DNA of 64,000 nucleotides, taken from assembly GCA_022843945.1 (NCBI GenBank), contig JALHMR010000002.1, forward strand, positions 136,073 through 200,072, in the 5' to 3' direction. The stretch is from Rhodospirillaceae bacterium. GTDB taxonomy: Bacteria; Pseudomonadota; Alphaproteobacteria; CACIAM-22H2. The notes beneath the pieces are model-generated. The model was not told the origin of the DNA and searched no databases. It saw nothing but the letters and a program-made list of their open reading frames with translations. Each line of letters opens with the position of its first letter. The first letter of the stretch is position 1. Shown here piece after piece: positions 1-8,911 of this stretch. Made by a program: the position numbers and the translations under genes.

Positions 1-112
1 CCGTGGGGTAGGCGCGCTCGCGGTCGAGGGCGCGCCAGTACTCGCCGGGAAAGCGCTCGCACAGCGCGCGCACGCCTTCGCGGATATCGGCATGGTCGGT
101 GGTCTCGGTCAT
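1..112 (-). CDS. Acyl-CoA dehydrogenase, N-terminal fragment (runs off the window)
   Basis: Only the first 37 codons lie in the window. The start ATG is at 112 on the minus strand, and the peptide begins MTETTDHADIREGVRALCER, then has FPGEYWRALDRERAYPT. This is the typical opening helix of acyl-CoA dehydrogenases that act on short or branched acyl-CoAs. The FAD and substrate regions are outside the window, so the family is inferred from the N-terminus alone. It lies 14 bp downstream of the Liv-type fusion gene on the same strand and may be the last gene of that transcript, which would link import of a branched acid or amino acid to its acyl-CoA oxidation. Confidence 0.6.
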   Translation of the reverse strand, partial: MTETTDHADIREGVRALCERFPGEYWRALDRERAYPT

Positions 113-126
113 GGCGCGACTTTAAT

Positions 127-2610
127 TCAGGCTGCGGAGCCGAGATAGGCCTGCTCGAGGGCCGGGTTGTTGCGGATCTCCTCCGGCGTGCCTTCGTGCA
201 CCGTGCGGCCGGACTCGATGACATAGCCGCGATCGGCCAGCGCCAAAGCCAGGCCGGCCATCTGGTCCACCAGCAGGATGGTGGTGCCTTCGTCGCGCAG
301 CCGGGCGAAGGCGCCGAACAGGTCGTTGACCAGCTGAGGGGCCAGGCCGAGCGAGGGCTCGTCGAGCAGCAGGATCTTGGGCCGCGCCATCAGGCCGCGC
401 GCCACCGCCAGCATCTGCTGCTCGCCGCCCGACAGCAGACCGGCGCGGCTGGAGATACGCTCGCGCAGCCGCGGGAAGCGCTGCAGGGCCGCTTCGACAT
501 CCTGCTCGATATCACCGTCGCTGCGGCTGAAGGCGCCGAGGCGGATGTTGTCGAGCACCGAGAGCTCGGGGAAGACCTGGCGACCTTCGGGAACCAGGAT
601 CAGACCATGCCCCACGATGCGGTGGGCGGGCAGGGTGGCGATATCCTGCCCTTCCAGGGTGATGGTGCCCTGCACGGGACGGCGCAGGCCCGACAGGGCC
701 TTCATGAGCGTCGACTTGCCGGCACCGTTGGCGCCGAGCACGGCGACCATCTCGCCCGCGCCGACCGAGACGGTGATGCCCTTGAGCACGGGCTCGGCGC
801 CGTAGCCGGCGACCAGGTCGCCGGTCTGCAGGACGGGGGCGCGTGGCCCGCTCGGAGCCCGCGGCGCTGCCGCGAGCTTCATGTCCTCGCCGAGGTAGGC
901 TTTGCGCACGGCCGGGTTGACGCGCACCTCGGCCGCCGTGCCGGCAGCGATGCGCGCACCAGCGTCGAGCACCACGACGTGGTCGGAGATGCCCATCACC
1001 AAGCCCATGTCGTGCTCGACCAGCACAACCGCGACGCCGGTATCGGCGATCTTCCGAAGCAGCGCGGCGAGGGTGGTCTTATCGCCGGCACCCAGGCCGG
1101 CGGCCGGTTCGTCAAGCACCAGCACGCGCGGGCCCGTGGCCAGTGCCCGGGCAATCTCCACCAGGCGCTTGTCGACATGCGGCAGCGAACCAGCGAGGCG
1201 CTCGACGGCTCCTCGGTAGCCCACGAAGCCCAGAAGGCTCTCGGCCAGGCGCGCCGTCTCGCCGTCGTCGCCGCCCGCGCGCAACGGGCTGATCGACAGG
1301 CCAAGATTGCCGCGCCGTAGCGCGATCAGCAGGTTGTCGAGCACCGGCATCTGACCGAAGAGCTGGGTCGTCTGATAGGTGCGGGCGATGCCGGCACGGG
1401 CGATCTCGTAGGACGGCTTGCCGGTCAGGTCGATATCGGCCAGCCGGATCGAGCCGGCATCGGGCCTGTAGAAGCCGCAGAGCAGGTTGAGCACCGTCGT
1501 CTTGCCGGCACCGTTCGGCCCGATGATGCTGGTCACCTGGCCGGGCCGGGCCATGAGGGTGATGTCGTGGGCGGCGCGCACACCGCCGAAGGCGACGCTG
1601 AGACCGCGGATCTCGAGATTGCCGCCGTCGGCGCGCTCGTGCAGGAAGCGCTCGATATCGACGCCGGGCCGGGGCGGCCGCTCGTCGGCGCGGCGCAGGT
1701 GGCGGGCGACGGCGCCGACGATGCCCTCCGGCGCGACCCACAGCACGACCAGCAGCAGCCCGCCGAAGAACAGCAGACGGTACTCGGCCAGGAACGCCAG
1801 GTATTCCGGCAGCAGCACGACGACCACGGCGCCGATCAGCGGTCCGAGCACCGTGCCGGCCCCGCCGATGATCACGGCCAGCAGGAAAAGGATCGACTGG
1901 AAGAAGGGAAAGGCGCTGGGCGCCACGAAGTTGGTCAGCGGCACCGAGAAGGCGCCGGCGATGCCGGCGGCGGCGGCCGAGAGGGTGAATGCCGCGGTGC
2001 GGATGGCCACGAGATTGAGACCCAGCGATTCAGAGGCGGTCTCGGCGTCGCGAGCGGCGCGCATGGCCGCTCCCCAGGCGCTGCGCGCGAACACCCAGTA
2101 GAGGAAGGTGGCGATTGCCGTCACCCCGACGATGACCAGGGCGAGCGGCTTGTCGTCGAGCTTCAGGCCGAAAAGGCCGGGGTCCGGAATATTGAGGATG
2201 CCAGTGGCGCCGCCGGTCAGCGCCCGCCATTCGACCGCCCCGTGCTCGATGATGAAGCCGAAAGCGATGGTGATCATCGCCAGGTAGGGCCCACGCACCC
2301 GCAGCGACGGGATGGCGAGGATGGTGCCGACGATGGCCGAGAGGATCGCGGCGACCGGCAGCGCCAGCCAGAAGCTGACGCCGAGCTTGGTTTGCAGGAT
2401 GGCGACGGTATAGGCGCCGATGGCGTAGAAGCCGACATGACCGAGGGAGACCTGGCCGGCCAGGCCCAGCAGGACGTTGAGCCCGAGCCCGACCACGGCG
2501 GTCAGCCCGACCGTGGCGATGACGAAGAGCTGGTAGCCGTCGGCGACGAAGCAGAGCGCCGCGGCGGCGGCGAAGAGAGTGGCAGCGCCGAGGAGGGCAA
2601 GGGGTTTCAT
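127..2610 (-). CDS. Triple fusion of branched-chain amino acid ABC transporter permease and two ATPases (LivM-LivG-LivF)
   Basis: An 827-residue inner-membrane protein that joins three normally separate subunits of a Liv (HAAT) importer. Residues 1 to about 300 form a LivM-type permease with many hydrophobic helices. Residues 331-575 are a LivG-type ATPase with Walker A GPNGAGKT (364-371) and Walker B VLVLDEP. Residues 594-827 are a LivF-type ATPase with Walker A GANGAGKS (625-632), signature LSGGEQQ and Walker B ILLLDEP. The first ATPase has AGSLPHVDKRLVEIAR where LivG proteins usually read AGNLAYGQQRRLEIAR, so its ABC signature looks degenerate. Its start codon overlaps the livH stop (ATGA). 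The fusion is uninterrupted in frame. The substrate is unknown; the family carries branched amino acids, amides, urea and aromatic acids. Confidence 0.9.
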   Translation of the reverse strand: MKPLALLGAATLFAAAAALCFVADGYQLFVIATVGLTAVVGLGLNVLLGLAGQVSLGHVGFYAIGAYTVAILQTKLGVSFWLALPVAAILSAIVGTILAIPSLRVRGPYLAMITIAFGFIIEHGAVEWRALTGGATGILNIPDPGLFGLKLDDKPLALVIVGVTAIATFLYWVFARSAWGAAMRAARDAETASESLGLNLVAIRTAAFTLSAAAAGIAGAFSVPLTNFVAPSAFPFFQSILFLLAVIIGGAGTVLGPLIGAVVVVLLPEYLAFLAEYRLLFFGGLLLVVLWVAPEGIVGAVARHLRRADERPPRPGVDIERFLHERADGGNLEIRGLSVAFGGVRAAHDITLMARPGQVTSIIGPNGAGKTTVLNLLCGFYRPDAGSIRLADIDLTGKPSYEIARAGIARTYQTTQLFGQMPVLDNLLIALRRGNLGLSISPLRAGGDDGETARLAESLLGFVGYRGAVERLAGSLPHVDKRLVEIARALATGPRVLVLDEPAAGLGAGDKTTLAALLRKIADTGVAVVLVEHDMGLVMGISDHVVVLDAGARIAAGTAAEVRVNPAVRKAYLGEDMKLAAAPRAPSGPRAPVLQTGDLVAGYGAEPVLKGITVSVGAGEMVAVLGANGAGKSTLMKALSGLRRPVQGTITLEGQDIATLPAHRIVGHGLILVPEGRQVFPELSVLDNIRLGAFSRSDGDIEQDVEAALQRFPRLRERISSRAGLLSGGEQQMLAVARGLMARPKILLLDEPSLGLAPQLVNDLFGAFARLRDEGTTILLVDQMAGLALALADRGYVIESGRTVHEGTPEEIRNNPALEQAYLGSAA

Positions 2611-3479
2611 ACCTTCTTCACCCCCGCCCGGCCGAGCAGGCCGTTGGGCATCAGCGCCAGCGCCACGATGATCAGCGCGAACATCACGATCTGGGTGTAG
2701 ACCGAGCCGAACAGCACGGTGACCAGCGCCTCGACGATGCCGAAGACCAGGCCGGCGAGCATCACGCCCCAGGCACTGGTGATGCCGCCGAGGATGGCGA
2801 CGGCGAAGGCCTTGATGCCGAACAGCGTGCCCATGTCGGAGTTCACGTTGAACAGCGGGGCGATCAGGATGCCGGCAATACCGGCGAAGATCGTGGAGAT
2901 GGCGAAGGAGGCGGCGATGGCGCCGCTGACATTGATGCCCATCAGGCGCGCGGCATCGGGGTTCTGGACCACCGCCAGCAGGGCCTTGCCGTACTTGGTG
3001 CGGCGCGAGAGCACGTGGAGGGCCGCGGCCAGGGCGAGGCCGACCACCGGAATGACCAGCTGCAACGGGTAGACGCCGACATCGGCGATCGACACCGGCA
3101 TGTCAGCCAGCGGCGAGGGGAAGCGCCGCGGCTCCTTGCCGAAGGTGAAGAGCACGATGTTGTCGACCAGGATGCCGACCGCGACGGTCGCCATCAGCCA
3201 GGCGTTGGAATCGCGGCGCACGAAGGGCCGCACGGCGAAGCGCTCGACCGCCAAGCCGTAGACGCCGCACAAGACGAGGGCTGTGAGGATGCCGAGCGGC
3301 GGATACCAGCCCCAGGTGACGACGAAGGCGTAGGCGAGCACGGCGCCCAGCATCATCGAGGAGCCCTGGGAGAAGTTGACCGTGCTGGAGACCGAGTAGG
3401 TGATGTAGAAGCCCAGCGCCAGCAGCCCGTACATGCTGCCGAGGCCGAGGCCAGTGACGATGGCTGCCGTGATCAGCAT
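2607..3479 (-). CDS. livH: Branched-chain amino acid-type ABC transporter permease (LivH family)
   Basis: A 290-residue inner-membrane permease of the LivH family. It has about eight hydrophobic segments and the typical early stretch YSVSSTVNFSQGSSMMLGA, where the family has a conserved NFAQG-like motif. It pairs with the LivM part of the downstream fusion, with which it overlaps by 4 bp. A strong terminator-like hairpin separates it from the upstream binding-protein gene, as is common where the binding protein is needed in excess. The substrate cannot be read from the sequence. Confidence 0.9.
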   Translation of the reverse strand: MLITAAIVTGLGLGSMYGLLALGFYITYSVSSTVNFSQGSSMMLGAVLAYAFVVTWGWYPPLGILTALVLCGVYGLAVERFAVRPFVRRDSNAWLMATVAVGILVDNIVLFTFGKEPRRFPSPLADMPVSIADVGVYPLQLVIPVVGLALAAALHVLSRRTKYGKALLAVVQNPDAARLMGINVSGAIAASFAISTIFAGIAGILIAPLFNVNSDMGTLFGIKAFAVAILGGITSAWGVMLAGLVFGIVEALVTVLFGSVYTQIVMFALIIVALALMPNGLLGRAGVKKV

Positions 3480-3505
3480 GGACGTGGAACGCTGCCCCCA
3501 AAGAA

Positions 3506-3536
3506 AAAGGCCGGCGGGAGGAGCCCGCCGGCCTTT
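3506..3536 (-). terminator. Intrinsic terminator/attenuator between binding-protein and permease genes
   Basis: A perfect 13-bp stem (3506-3518 with 3524-3536) closes a 5-nt loop. On the minus strand it is followed by a T-rich run (TTTTTCTT). It lies between the binding-protein gene, which ends at 3547, and livH, which starts at 3479. It should stop most transcripts after the binding protein, with read-through into the membrane genes. Confidence 0.8.
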
Positions 3537-3546
3537 GCCGACCTGC

Positions 3547-4725
3547 TTAGTGCTTGATCGGGATGATCTGATCGTTGATGAACTGCGTCCAGACGTAGTC
3601 GTCGGCCGTCACCGCGTCGTGGTTCTGCGGCGTGAACGGCTTGGCGAACTTCTTGATCAGCCCGTCGTAGCTCTCGATCTTGTAGAAGCCCTCGCGCACC
3701 TTGTCGCCGTCCGTGCTGCCGGCCGCCTGGATGGCCAGCGCCACGAGTTGGGCGGAGTCATAGGCGTTGGCGACGCCCACGGCCGGCGTGATGTCGCCCG
3801 GGCCCTTGTAGTCGGGATACTTCTTCATCAGCATGTCGAGCACCTGCTTGCCTTTGGGCGACAGGTCGCCGAAGAAGCTGTAGGTCTGCACGAAATGCAC
3901 GTTGGCGGCGCTCGGGCCGGCCAGCTCGGTGAAGCGCCCGCCCGCCGGTCCCCAATGCGAGACCACCGGCACCTTCCAGGCCATCTTGTCGAGCGACTTC
4001 ACCACCTGGGCCGAGGGACCGACATTGCCCACGAGGTAGAGCACGTCGGCGCCCGACGCCTTCAGGCGCGAGAGCTGCGGCACGACGTCGAGCTCGTTGC
4101 CCTCGAACTTCTCGATGCCGGCGTATTTCATGTTCGAGGCCGTGAGCGCGGCCTTGAGGCCCTGCTCGTTCGACTCGCCCCACGGGTTGTTGACCAGGAT
4201 CATGCCGGGGTTCTTGGCGCTGTAATGGCGCACCGAGTATTTGACGATCGCCTGGTCGACGATCTCGTCCACCGCCGAGACGCGGAAGACGAAGTTCGGG
4301 TTGGCGCCGTTCTTGGTGATCGGCGTACCGGCGGCCCAGGTGCCCATGAACGGCACTTTCTCGCTGTTGGCGAGCGGCACGATGGCCAGCGACACCGGCG
4401 TGTCGAGGCCGCCGAACAGCGCCGCGACCTTCTCGCGCTGGATGAGCTCGCGCGCGGCGATCAGGCCTTTGGACGGGTTCGATTCGTCGTCGCGGCGCAG
4501 CAGCACGATCTTGCGGCCGCCGAGGATGCCGCCCTTGGCGTTGATCTCCTCCACCGCGACGGTCAGGCCGCGGGTGATGGCTTCGCCGGCCCGGGCCGAC
4601 TGCCCGGAGAGGGCGGCGACGAGGCCGAACTTGATGTCCTGCGCCTGGGCGGCGGGTGCCATGGCCAGCAGCGCGACGGCGGCGCCAGCACCCAGCAGGG
4701 CGCGGCGCGAGGTCTGAAGAGTCAT
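3547..4725 (-). CDS. Branched-chain amino acid-type ABC transporter substrate-binding protein (Peripla_BP_6)
   Basis: A periplasmic binding protein of the LivK/Leu-Ile-Val family, 392 residues from the chosen ATG at 4725. That start has a GGGAG ribosome site 8 nt upstream and begins MTLQTSRRALLGAGAAVALL, a Tat-like or Sec signal ending near AQAQ. The reading frame extends 38 codons further upstream, but that part does not look like a signal. The mature part opens DIKFGLVAALSGQSARAGEA, the usual first strand and ligand loop of this family. It delivers ligand to LivH and the LivMGF fusion just downstream. The ligand is unknown. Confidence 0.9.
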   Translation of the reverse strand: MTLQTSRRALLGAGAAVALLAMAPAAQAQDIKFGLVAALSGQSARAGEAITRGLTVAVEEINAKGGILGGRKIVLLRRDDESNPSKGLIAARELIQREKVAALFGGLDTPVSLAIVPLANSEKVPFMGTWAAGTPITKNGANPNFVFRVSAVDEIVDQAIVKYSVRHYSAKNPGMILVNNPWGESNEQGLKAALTASNMKYAGIEKFEGNELDVVPQLSRLKASGADVLYLVGNVGPSAQVVKSLDKMAWKVPVVSHWGPAGGRFTELAGPSAANVHFVQTYSFFGDLSPKGKQVLDMLMKKYPDYKGPGDITPAVGVANAYDSAQLVALAIQAAGSTDGDKVREGFYKIESYDGLIKKFAKPFTPQNHDAVTADDYVWTQFINDQIIPIKH

Positions 4726-4882
4726 GCGGTATCTCCCTTTAAGCCGGGACAGGTGTCCCGTGAGTGCGCCCTGAAACTGCGATTTCCGTGCCATGGCGCT
4801 CTTTCGGCAGCAGCCTCCCCAGGTGCGGCCGAACGCCATGGCCGCTCAATAATCGGGCAACTTACCAGTGTCTGCAACTCCG

Positions 4883-6139
4883 CTATGCAGTGAGGCCGGT
4901 CCGTCTGGCGAAACGCTGCCGGGCGACCAGGATACCGACGACCACCAGATTAAGGGCGTTGGTCAGGACGCCAAAGGCAAAGGCGGGGGCGTAGTAGCCG
5001 AAGAAGTCGTAGATCACGCCGCCCAGGTAGCCGCCGCTGGCCATGCCCACGCCGGCCGAGAGCAGCACACCGGGCACGCGCCATCCCGCCTCGTGCGCCG
5101 GGTACAGCTCGCGCACGACCAGGACGTAGGCCGGGATAATGCCGCTGAAGCCGATGCCGAAGAGACCGGCGACCGTGAAGAGACCCACTTCGTCCTGGGT
5201 GAAGACGAAGCCCACCATGGCGGCAATCTGCAGGCTGGAACTGGCCAGCACCGTCAGCAGGCCCCCGATGCGGTCCGAAGCCGCGCCCCAGATCTGGCGG
5301 CAGACGACGCCGCCAGCCAGGAGGACGGAGAGCATCGCCGCGCCGTGCGCCGCCGAGATGCCGAGATCGCTGCACAGGGCGACAAGATGGGCCTGCGGCA
5401 TCGACATGGTGATGCAGCAGAGGAAGGCCGCAATGCTGAGCAGTACGAATACGAGGTTCGGGTGCCAGCCAAAGATGCGGTAGGTCGATGCTCCCCCGGC
5501 GCCTGCGGCGGCGGCCGGGATCTCCGGCGGCCGGCGAAGCACGGTCAGGGCGATCGGCACGATGACCACCATCTGGAGGATGCCGAAGCCCAGCATGGTC
5601 TGCTGCCAGCCGTAATGCGCGATCGAGCGCTCGAAGATCGTCGGCCAGATGGCACCGGCGATGTAGGAGCCGCTGGAGATCAGCGCCAGCGACGAGCCGC
5701 GGTGCTTGTCGAACCAGCGGCTGACATAGACGTAGAGCGGCGCGTTGATGCCGGCGTTGCCGAGCAGGCCCATGAACAGGCCGTGGCCGACATAGAGCTG
5801 CCAGGGCTCGCCGCCCGACGACAGGGCGAGACCGATGGCCATCGACACGGCGCCGAAGGCGACGGTCCAGCGCACGCCGATACGCTCGGCGATCTGCCCC
5901 ATGATGATGCCGCCGAAGGCCGTGCCCAGCCAGGCCAGCGAACTCGCCGCCGAGGGCACCGAACGGGAGCCGCCGGTATCCGCAGCGATGGTCTTGAGGC
6001 CGACGGCGATGATCCACAGGCCGCCGAAAGAGAAGGCGAGAAGGGACAGGCTGACGCCGGCAATGATCCAGGAAAAGCGTGTTTCGATGCTGGACGGGGT
6101 CAAGGCAGTGGCAGACCGGCAGGGCGTTCCCGCGGGCAC
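4883..6139 (-). CDS. MFS transporter, OFA/monocarboxylate-like
   Basis: A 418-residue inner-membrane carrier with about 12 hydrophobic helices. The inter-helix 2-3 loop reads GQIAERIGVRWT, a form of the MFS loop motif (GxxxDRxGRR). Overall pattern and length resemble the oxalate/formate antiporter or monocarboxylate branch, which exchanges small organic acids. The gene ends about 160 bp upstream of the Liv binding-protein start and is divergent from the NTF2-like gene. The substrate is unknown. Confidence 0.8.
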   Translation of the reverse strand: MPAGTPCRSATALTPSSIETRFSWIIAGVSLSLLAFSFGGLWIIAVGLKTIAADTGGSRSVPSAASSLAWLGTAFGGIIMGQIAERIGVRWTVAFGAVSMAIGLALSSGGEPWQLYVGHGLFMGLLGNAGINAPLYVYVSRWFDKHRGSSLALISSGSYIAGAIWPTIFERSIAHYGWQQTMLGFGILQMVVIVPIALTVLRRPPEIPAAAAGAGGASTYRIFGWHPNLVFVLLSIAAFLCCITMSMPQAHLVALCSDLGISAAHGAAMLSVLLAGGVVCRQIWGAASDRIGGLLTVLASSSLQIAAMVGFVFTQDEVGLFTVAGLFGIGFSGIIPAYVLVVRELYPAHEAGWRVPGVLLSAGVGMASGGYLGGVIYDFFGYYAPAFAFGVLTNALNLVVVGILVARQRFARRTGLTA

Positions 6140-6247
6140 GCATCTGGCGGCGTGCTCCGCAACAGCCTTTTACAATAGTCATCAGCGGGCGTGACGGCAA
6201 TCGAGGAGGCGTAGTACGGTTGCGCCGCACACGCCGATGGAGGCCGT

Positions 6248-6676
6248 ATGACGACGCTCGCCGCCAATCCCGCCGCTGCGAAGGATCCCGCCTCGATCGT
6301 GGAGGAGTTCCTGCGCATCCACATGATCCCGGACCCCGAGCGCGCCCGGCAGTACATGGTGAAGGACGTCAGGATCACCTTCACCGGCGGGCGACGCTTC
6401 CCCGAGCCCCGGGACTGCACGGAATTCAACAAGAAACGCTACAAGTGGGTGAAGAAGAAGTTCGAGCGCACCGACGTCTGCCCGGTGGCCGGCAGCGACG
6501 AGGTCATCGTCTACCAGATCGGCACGCTCTACGGCGAATGGCCAGACGGCACGCCCTTCGAGGGCAACCGCTACGTCGACCGCTACGTGGTGCGTGACGG
6601 CCTCATTCACTCGATGGACGTGTGGAACGACAGCGCCGAGCTCCTGCTGCTGCGCGCCGGGATTCCCCAGCCCTGA
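6248..6676 (+). CDS. NTF2-like / SnoaL-like domain protein
   Basis: A 142-residue soluble protein with the length and strand pattern of the NTF2-like alpha+beta barrel: an N-terminal helix pair (ASIVEEFLRIHMIPDPERA), then MVKDVRITFTGG, and a C-terminal sheet with EGNRYVDRYVVRDGLIHSMDVWNDSAELLL. Many such proteins are small isomerases, hydrolases or ligand-binding folds, and the activity here cannot be assigned. Its stop codon overlaps the start of the polysaccharide-deacetylase-like gene (TGATG), so the two are translationally coupled and probably act in one pathway. Confidence 0.75.
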   Translation: MTTLAANPAAAKDPASIVEEFLRIHMIPDPERARQYMVKDVRITFTGGRRFPEPRDCTEFNKKRYKWVKKKFERTDVCPVAGSDEVIVYQIGTLYGEWPDGTPFEGNRYVDRYVVRDGLIHSMDVWNDSAELLLLRAGIPQP

Positions 6677-7566
6677 TGAGTACGCTGCCGACGCATGGCC
6701 GCTACGACTACCGGCCGATCAAGGGGCGCAAGAGCTACGAGTGGCCGGGCGGCAAGCGCCTCGCCGTCTATATCGGCCTCAACCTCGAGCATTTCGCCTT
6801 CGGTGAGGGGCTGGGCGCCGAACTGGCTCCGGGCGGTCCGCAGCCCGACGTTCTCAACTACGCGTGGCGCGACTACGGTAACCGCGTCGGCGCCTGGCGC
6901 ATGCTCGACCTGTTCGAGAGCCTGAAGTTCCCGGCCTCGGTGCTGGTCAATTCCTCGCTCTACGACTATTGCTCGGATCTGGTGCAGGCCTATGCCCAGC
7001 GCGGCGACGAGATCGTCGGCCACGGCCGCAGCAACTCGGAGCGCCAGGGCACGCTGCCCGAGGCCGACGAGAAAGCGCTGATCGCCGAGACCACCGCGGC
7101 GATCGAGAAGGCGCATGGCCGCAAGCCGACCGGCTGGCTCGGCCCGTGGATCTCCGAAAGCAAGGTGACGCCTGATCTTCTGGCCGAGCAGGGCTACACC
7201 TATCTGCTCGACTGGTGCATGGACGACCAGCCGGTGTGGTTCAAGACCCGCAAGGGGCGAATCCTCGCCGTGCCGTATCCCCAGGAAGTGAACGACATCC
7301 CGGCCATCGCCGCGCGCAAGATGAACGCCGACGCCTTCGCCGACATGATCGTCGACAATTTCGACGAGATGCTCGAGCAGTCCAGCGACGGGCCGCTGGT
7401 CATGGGCATCGCGCTGCACCCCTATCTGGTCGGCCAGCCGTACCGGCTGCGCCATCTGCGGCGCGCGCTGAAGCATATCGCGGGGCAGTCGGAAAAAATC
7501 TGGCTGACGAAGGCCGGCGACATCGCCGCGCACTGCGCCAGGCTGCCCGAGGGCCTGGTCCCCTAG
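6676..7566 (+). CDS. Polysaccharide deacetylase family protein, PuuE/allantoinase-like
   Basis: A 296-residue cytoplasmic NodB-fold protein; no signal peptide is seen. The ATG at 6676 overlaps the upstream stop codon, so it is preferred to an upstream in-frame start inside the NTF2-like gene. The segments RVGAWRMLDLFE, VNSSLYDY, IVGHGRSNSERQG and GWLGPWISES match the branch that includes the metal-independent allantoinase PuuE rather than chitin deacetylases. It may hydrolyse a cyclic amide or amidated small molecule. That is inference, supported only weakly by the nitrogen-heterocycle genes further downstream. It overlaps the convergent thiolase gene by 4 bp. Confidence 0.75.
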   Translation: MSTLPTHGRYDYRPIKGRKSYEWPGGKRLAVYIGLNLEHFAFGEGLGAELAPGGPQPDVLNYAWRDYGNRVGAWRMLDLFESLKFPASVLVNSSLYDYCSDLVQAYAQRGDEIVGHGRSNSERQGTLPEADEKALIAETTAAIEKAHGRKPTGWLGPWISESKVTPDLLAEQGYTYLLDWCMDDQPVWFKTRKGRILAVPYPQEVNDIPAIAARKMNADAFADMIVDNFDEMLEQSSDGPLVMGIALHPYLVGQPYRLRHLRRALKHIAGQSEKIWLTKAGDIAAHCARLPEGLVP

Positions 7567-8777
7567 GACTTCTTCTTGGCGTCGGTGACTTCGACGACCA
7601 CGGCCATCCCTGAATCGCCGGCGGCGCAGCCATTGAACAGGCCGTAGCCGCCGCCGCGCATCGCCAGCTCCTCGATCAGCTCGACGACGGCGCGCAGGCC
7701 GGTCGGTCCCTGCGGGTGGCCCCAGACCAGCGAGCAGCCGTAGTTGTTCATCTTCATCACGTCGAAACCCAGCTCGTGGGCGAAGACGATGTCGTTGATG
7801 ACGAACGGGTTGTGCGATTTGACCGCGGCGATGTCCTGGATGCCGATCCCGGCATCTTCCAGCGCGCGCTTCGAGGCCGGCACCGGCGCCATCGGCATAT
7901 GCGCCTTCTCGACACGCGCCTGGCCGAAACCGGCAATCCGGATCTCGATGTCGGGATTGCGCGACAGCTCGCGCGCCCTGTCGCGGGTGGCGACCACGAT
8001 GGCGGTGTTGCCGTCGGCGGGATGGGTCTGGCCGCCATAGGTCACGGTGCCGCCCTCGACCACCGGCTTGAGCCGGGCGAGGCCTTCGGCGGTGGTGTTG
8101 TGGATGCCCTCGTCGCCCTCGAGGGTGCCGCGCGTCTTCACGTATCTCGCGTCGGGCACCTCGAAGGGCAGGGTCATGTAGCGCTTGTGGAAGGCGTGGC
8201 CGTCGGCGCACGCCTCCGCGTATTGCTGGTAGCGCCGCAGCACCACCTCGTGCTGGCGCGACGTCGGGATCTGGTATTTGCGCGCCACGTTCTCGGCCGT
8301 GTTGACCATGGCGCACTTGGCCCAGGGGTCGTCCTGGAAGTTGTCCTGCACCCAGTCCTCGGCCCGGCCCTTGGCGCCCGGCCCTTCGGGATTGGGGTAG
8401 TAGACATGCGGGCCGTTGGAGGTGCGGTCGGCGGCGATGACCAGTGCGCAGGACGCGGCGCCATCATCGATCTCCTGATCAGCCATCTTGAGGATACGCG
8501 CCGAGGTGGCGCAGGCCTGGTTGATGGTCGGGCCGGCAATGTCCGGATTGCCGGCCAGCGCGATCACCCAGTTGAAGCCCTGGAACGAGCGGAACTGCGG
8601 CACGGTGGTGCCCAGCACGCCGTAATCGAAGATCGCGGCCGACAGGCCGCGTTTGGCCAGCTCGGCCTTGGCCACGTGCCCGGCGAATTCGAGGCTATGG
8701 AGGTGGGCGAAGCTGCCCTGCCAGCGGGCGTAAGGCGTGCTCCAGTAGACGCCGTAGGGGATATAGGTATGAGACAT
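7563..8777 (-). CDS. Thiolase-family protein (lipid-transfer/SCP-x type acetyl-CoA acetyltransferase)
   Basis: A 404-residue thiolase-fold protein. The nucleophile cysteine sits in NQACATSA (Cys89), a GHPQGPTG motif carries the conserved histidine, and NGCAAGDSGMAV near the C-terminus matches the second catalytic cysteine region. It probably condenses or cleaves acyl-CoA substrates. The start is taken at ATG 8777; a TTG two codons upstream is also possible, and neither has a good ribosome site. Direct repeats and a palindrome 85-135 bp upstream may be its control region. Confidence 0.8.
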   Translation of the reverse strand: MSHTYIPYGVYWSTPYARWQGSFAHLHSLEFAGHVAKAELAKRGLSAAIFDYGVLGTTVPQFRSFQGFNWVIALAGNPDIAGPTINQACATSARILKMADQEIDDGAASCALVIAADRTSNGPHVYYPNPEGPGAKGRAEDWVQDNFQDDPWAKCAMVNTAENVARKYQIPTSRQHEVVLRRYQQYAEACADGHAFHKRYMTLPFEVPDARYVKTRGTLEGDEGIHNTTAEGLARLKPVVEGGTVTYGGQTHPADGNTAIVVATRDRARELSRNPDIEIRIAGFGQARVEKAHMPMAPVPASKRALEDAGIGIQDIAAVKSHNPFVINDIVFAHELGFDVMKMNNYGCSLVWGHPQGPTGLRAVVELIEELAMRGGGYGLFNGCAAGDSGMAVVVEVTDAKKKS

Positions 8778-8863
8778 AACCAATTCTGGCCTAACCGGTC
8801 AGGCCCGACAAGGGCGCCGCCATTGCGGCGAGTGTGGCAGAGGCGCTGCCTTGGCCTACGGAT

Positions 8864-8911
8864 ATGAGATAGATACGAGACACATGAGATAGGTCGAGAC
8901 ACATCTGTCTC
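8864..8911 (-). promoter_or_regulatory. Tandem direct repeats and a palindrome upstream of the thiolase gene (putative operator)
   Basis: Two adjacent copies of a 19-20 bp unit, ATGAGATAGATACGAGACAC (8864-8883) and ATGAGATAGGTCGAGACAC (8884-8902), are followed by an overlapping perfect inverted repeat, GAGACA-catc-TGTCTC (8896-8911). They lie 87-134 bp upstream of the thiolase start on the minus strand. The arrangement resembles a regulator binding site. No adjacent regulator gene is present. Confidence 0.4.
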
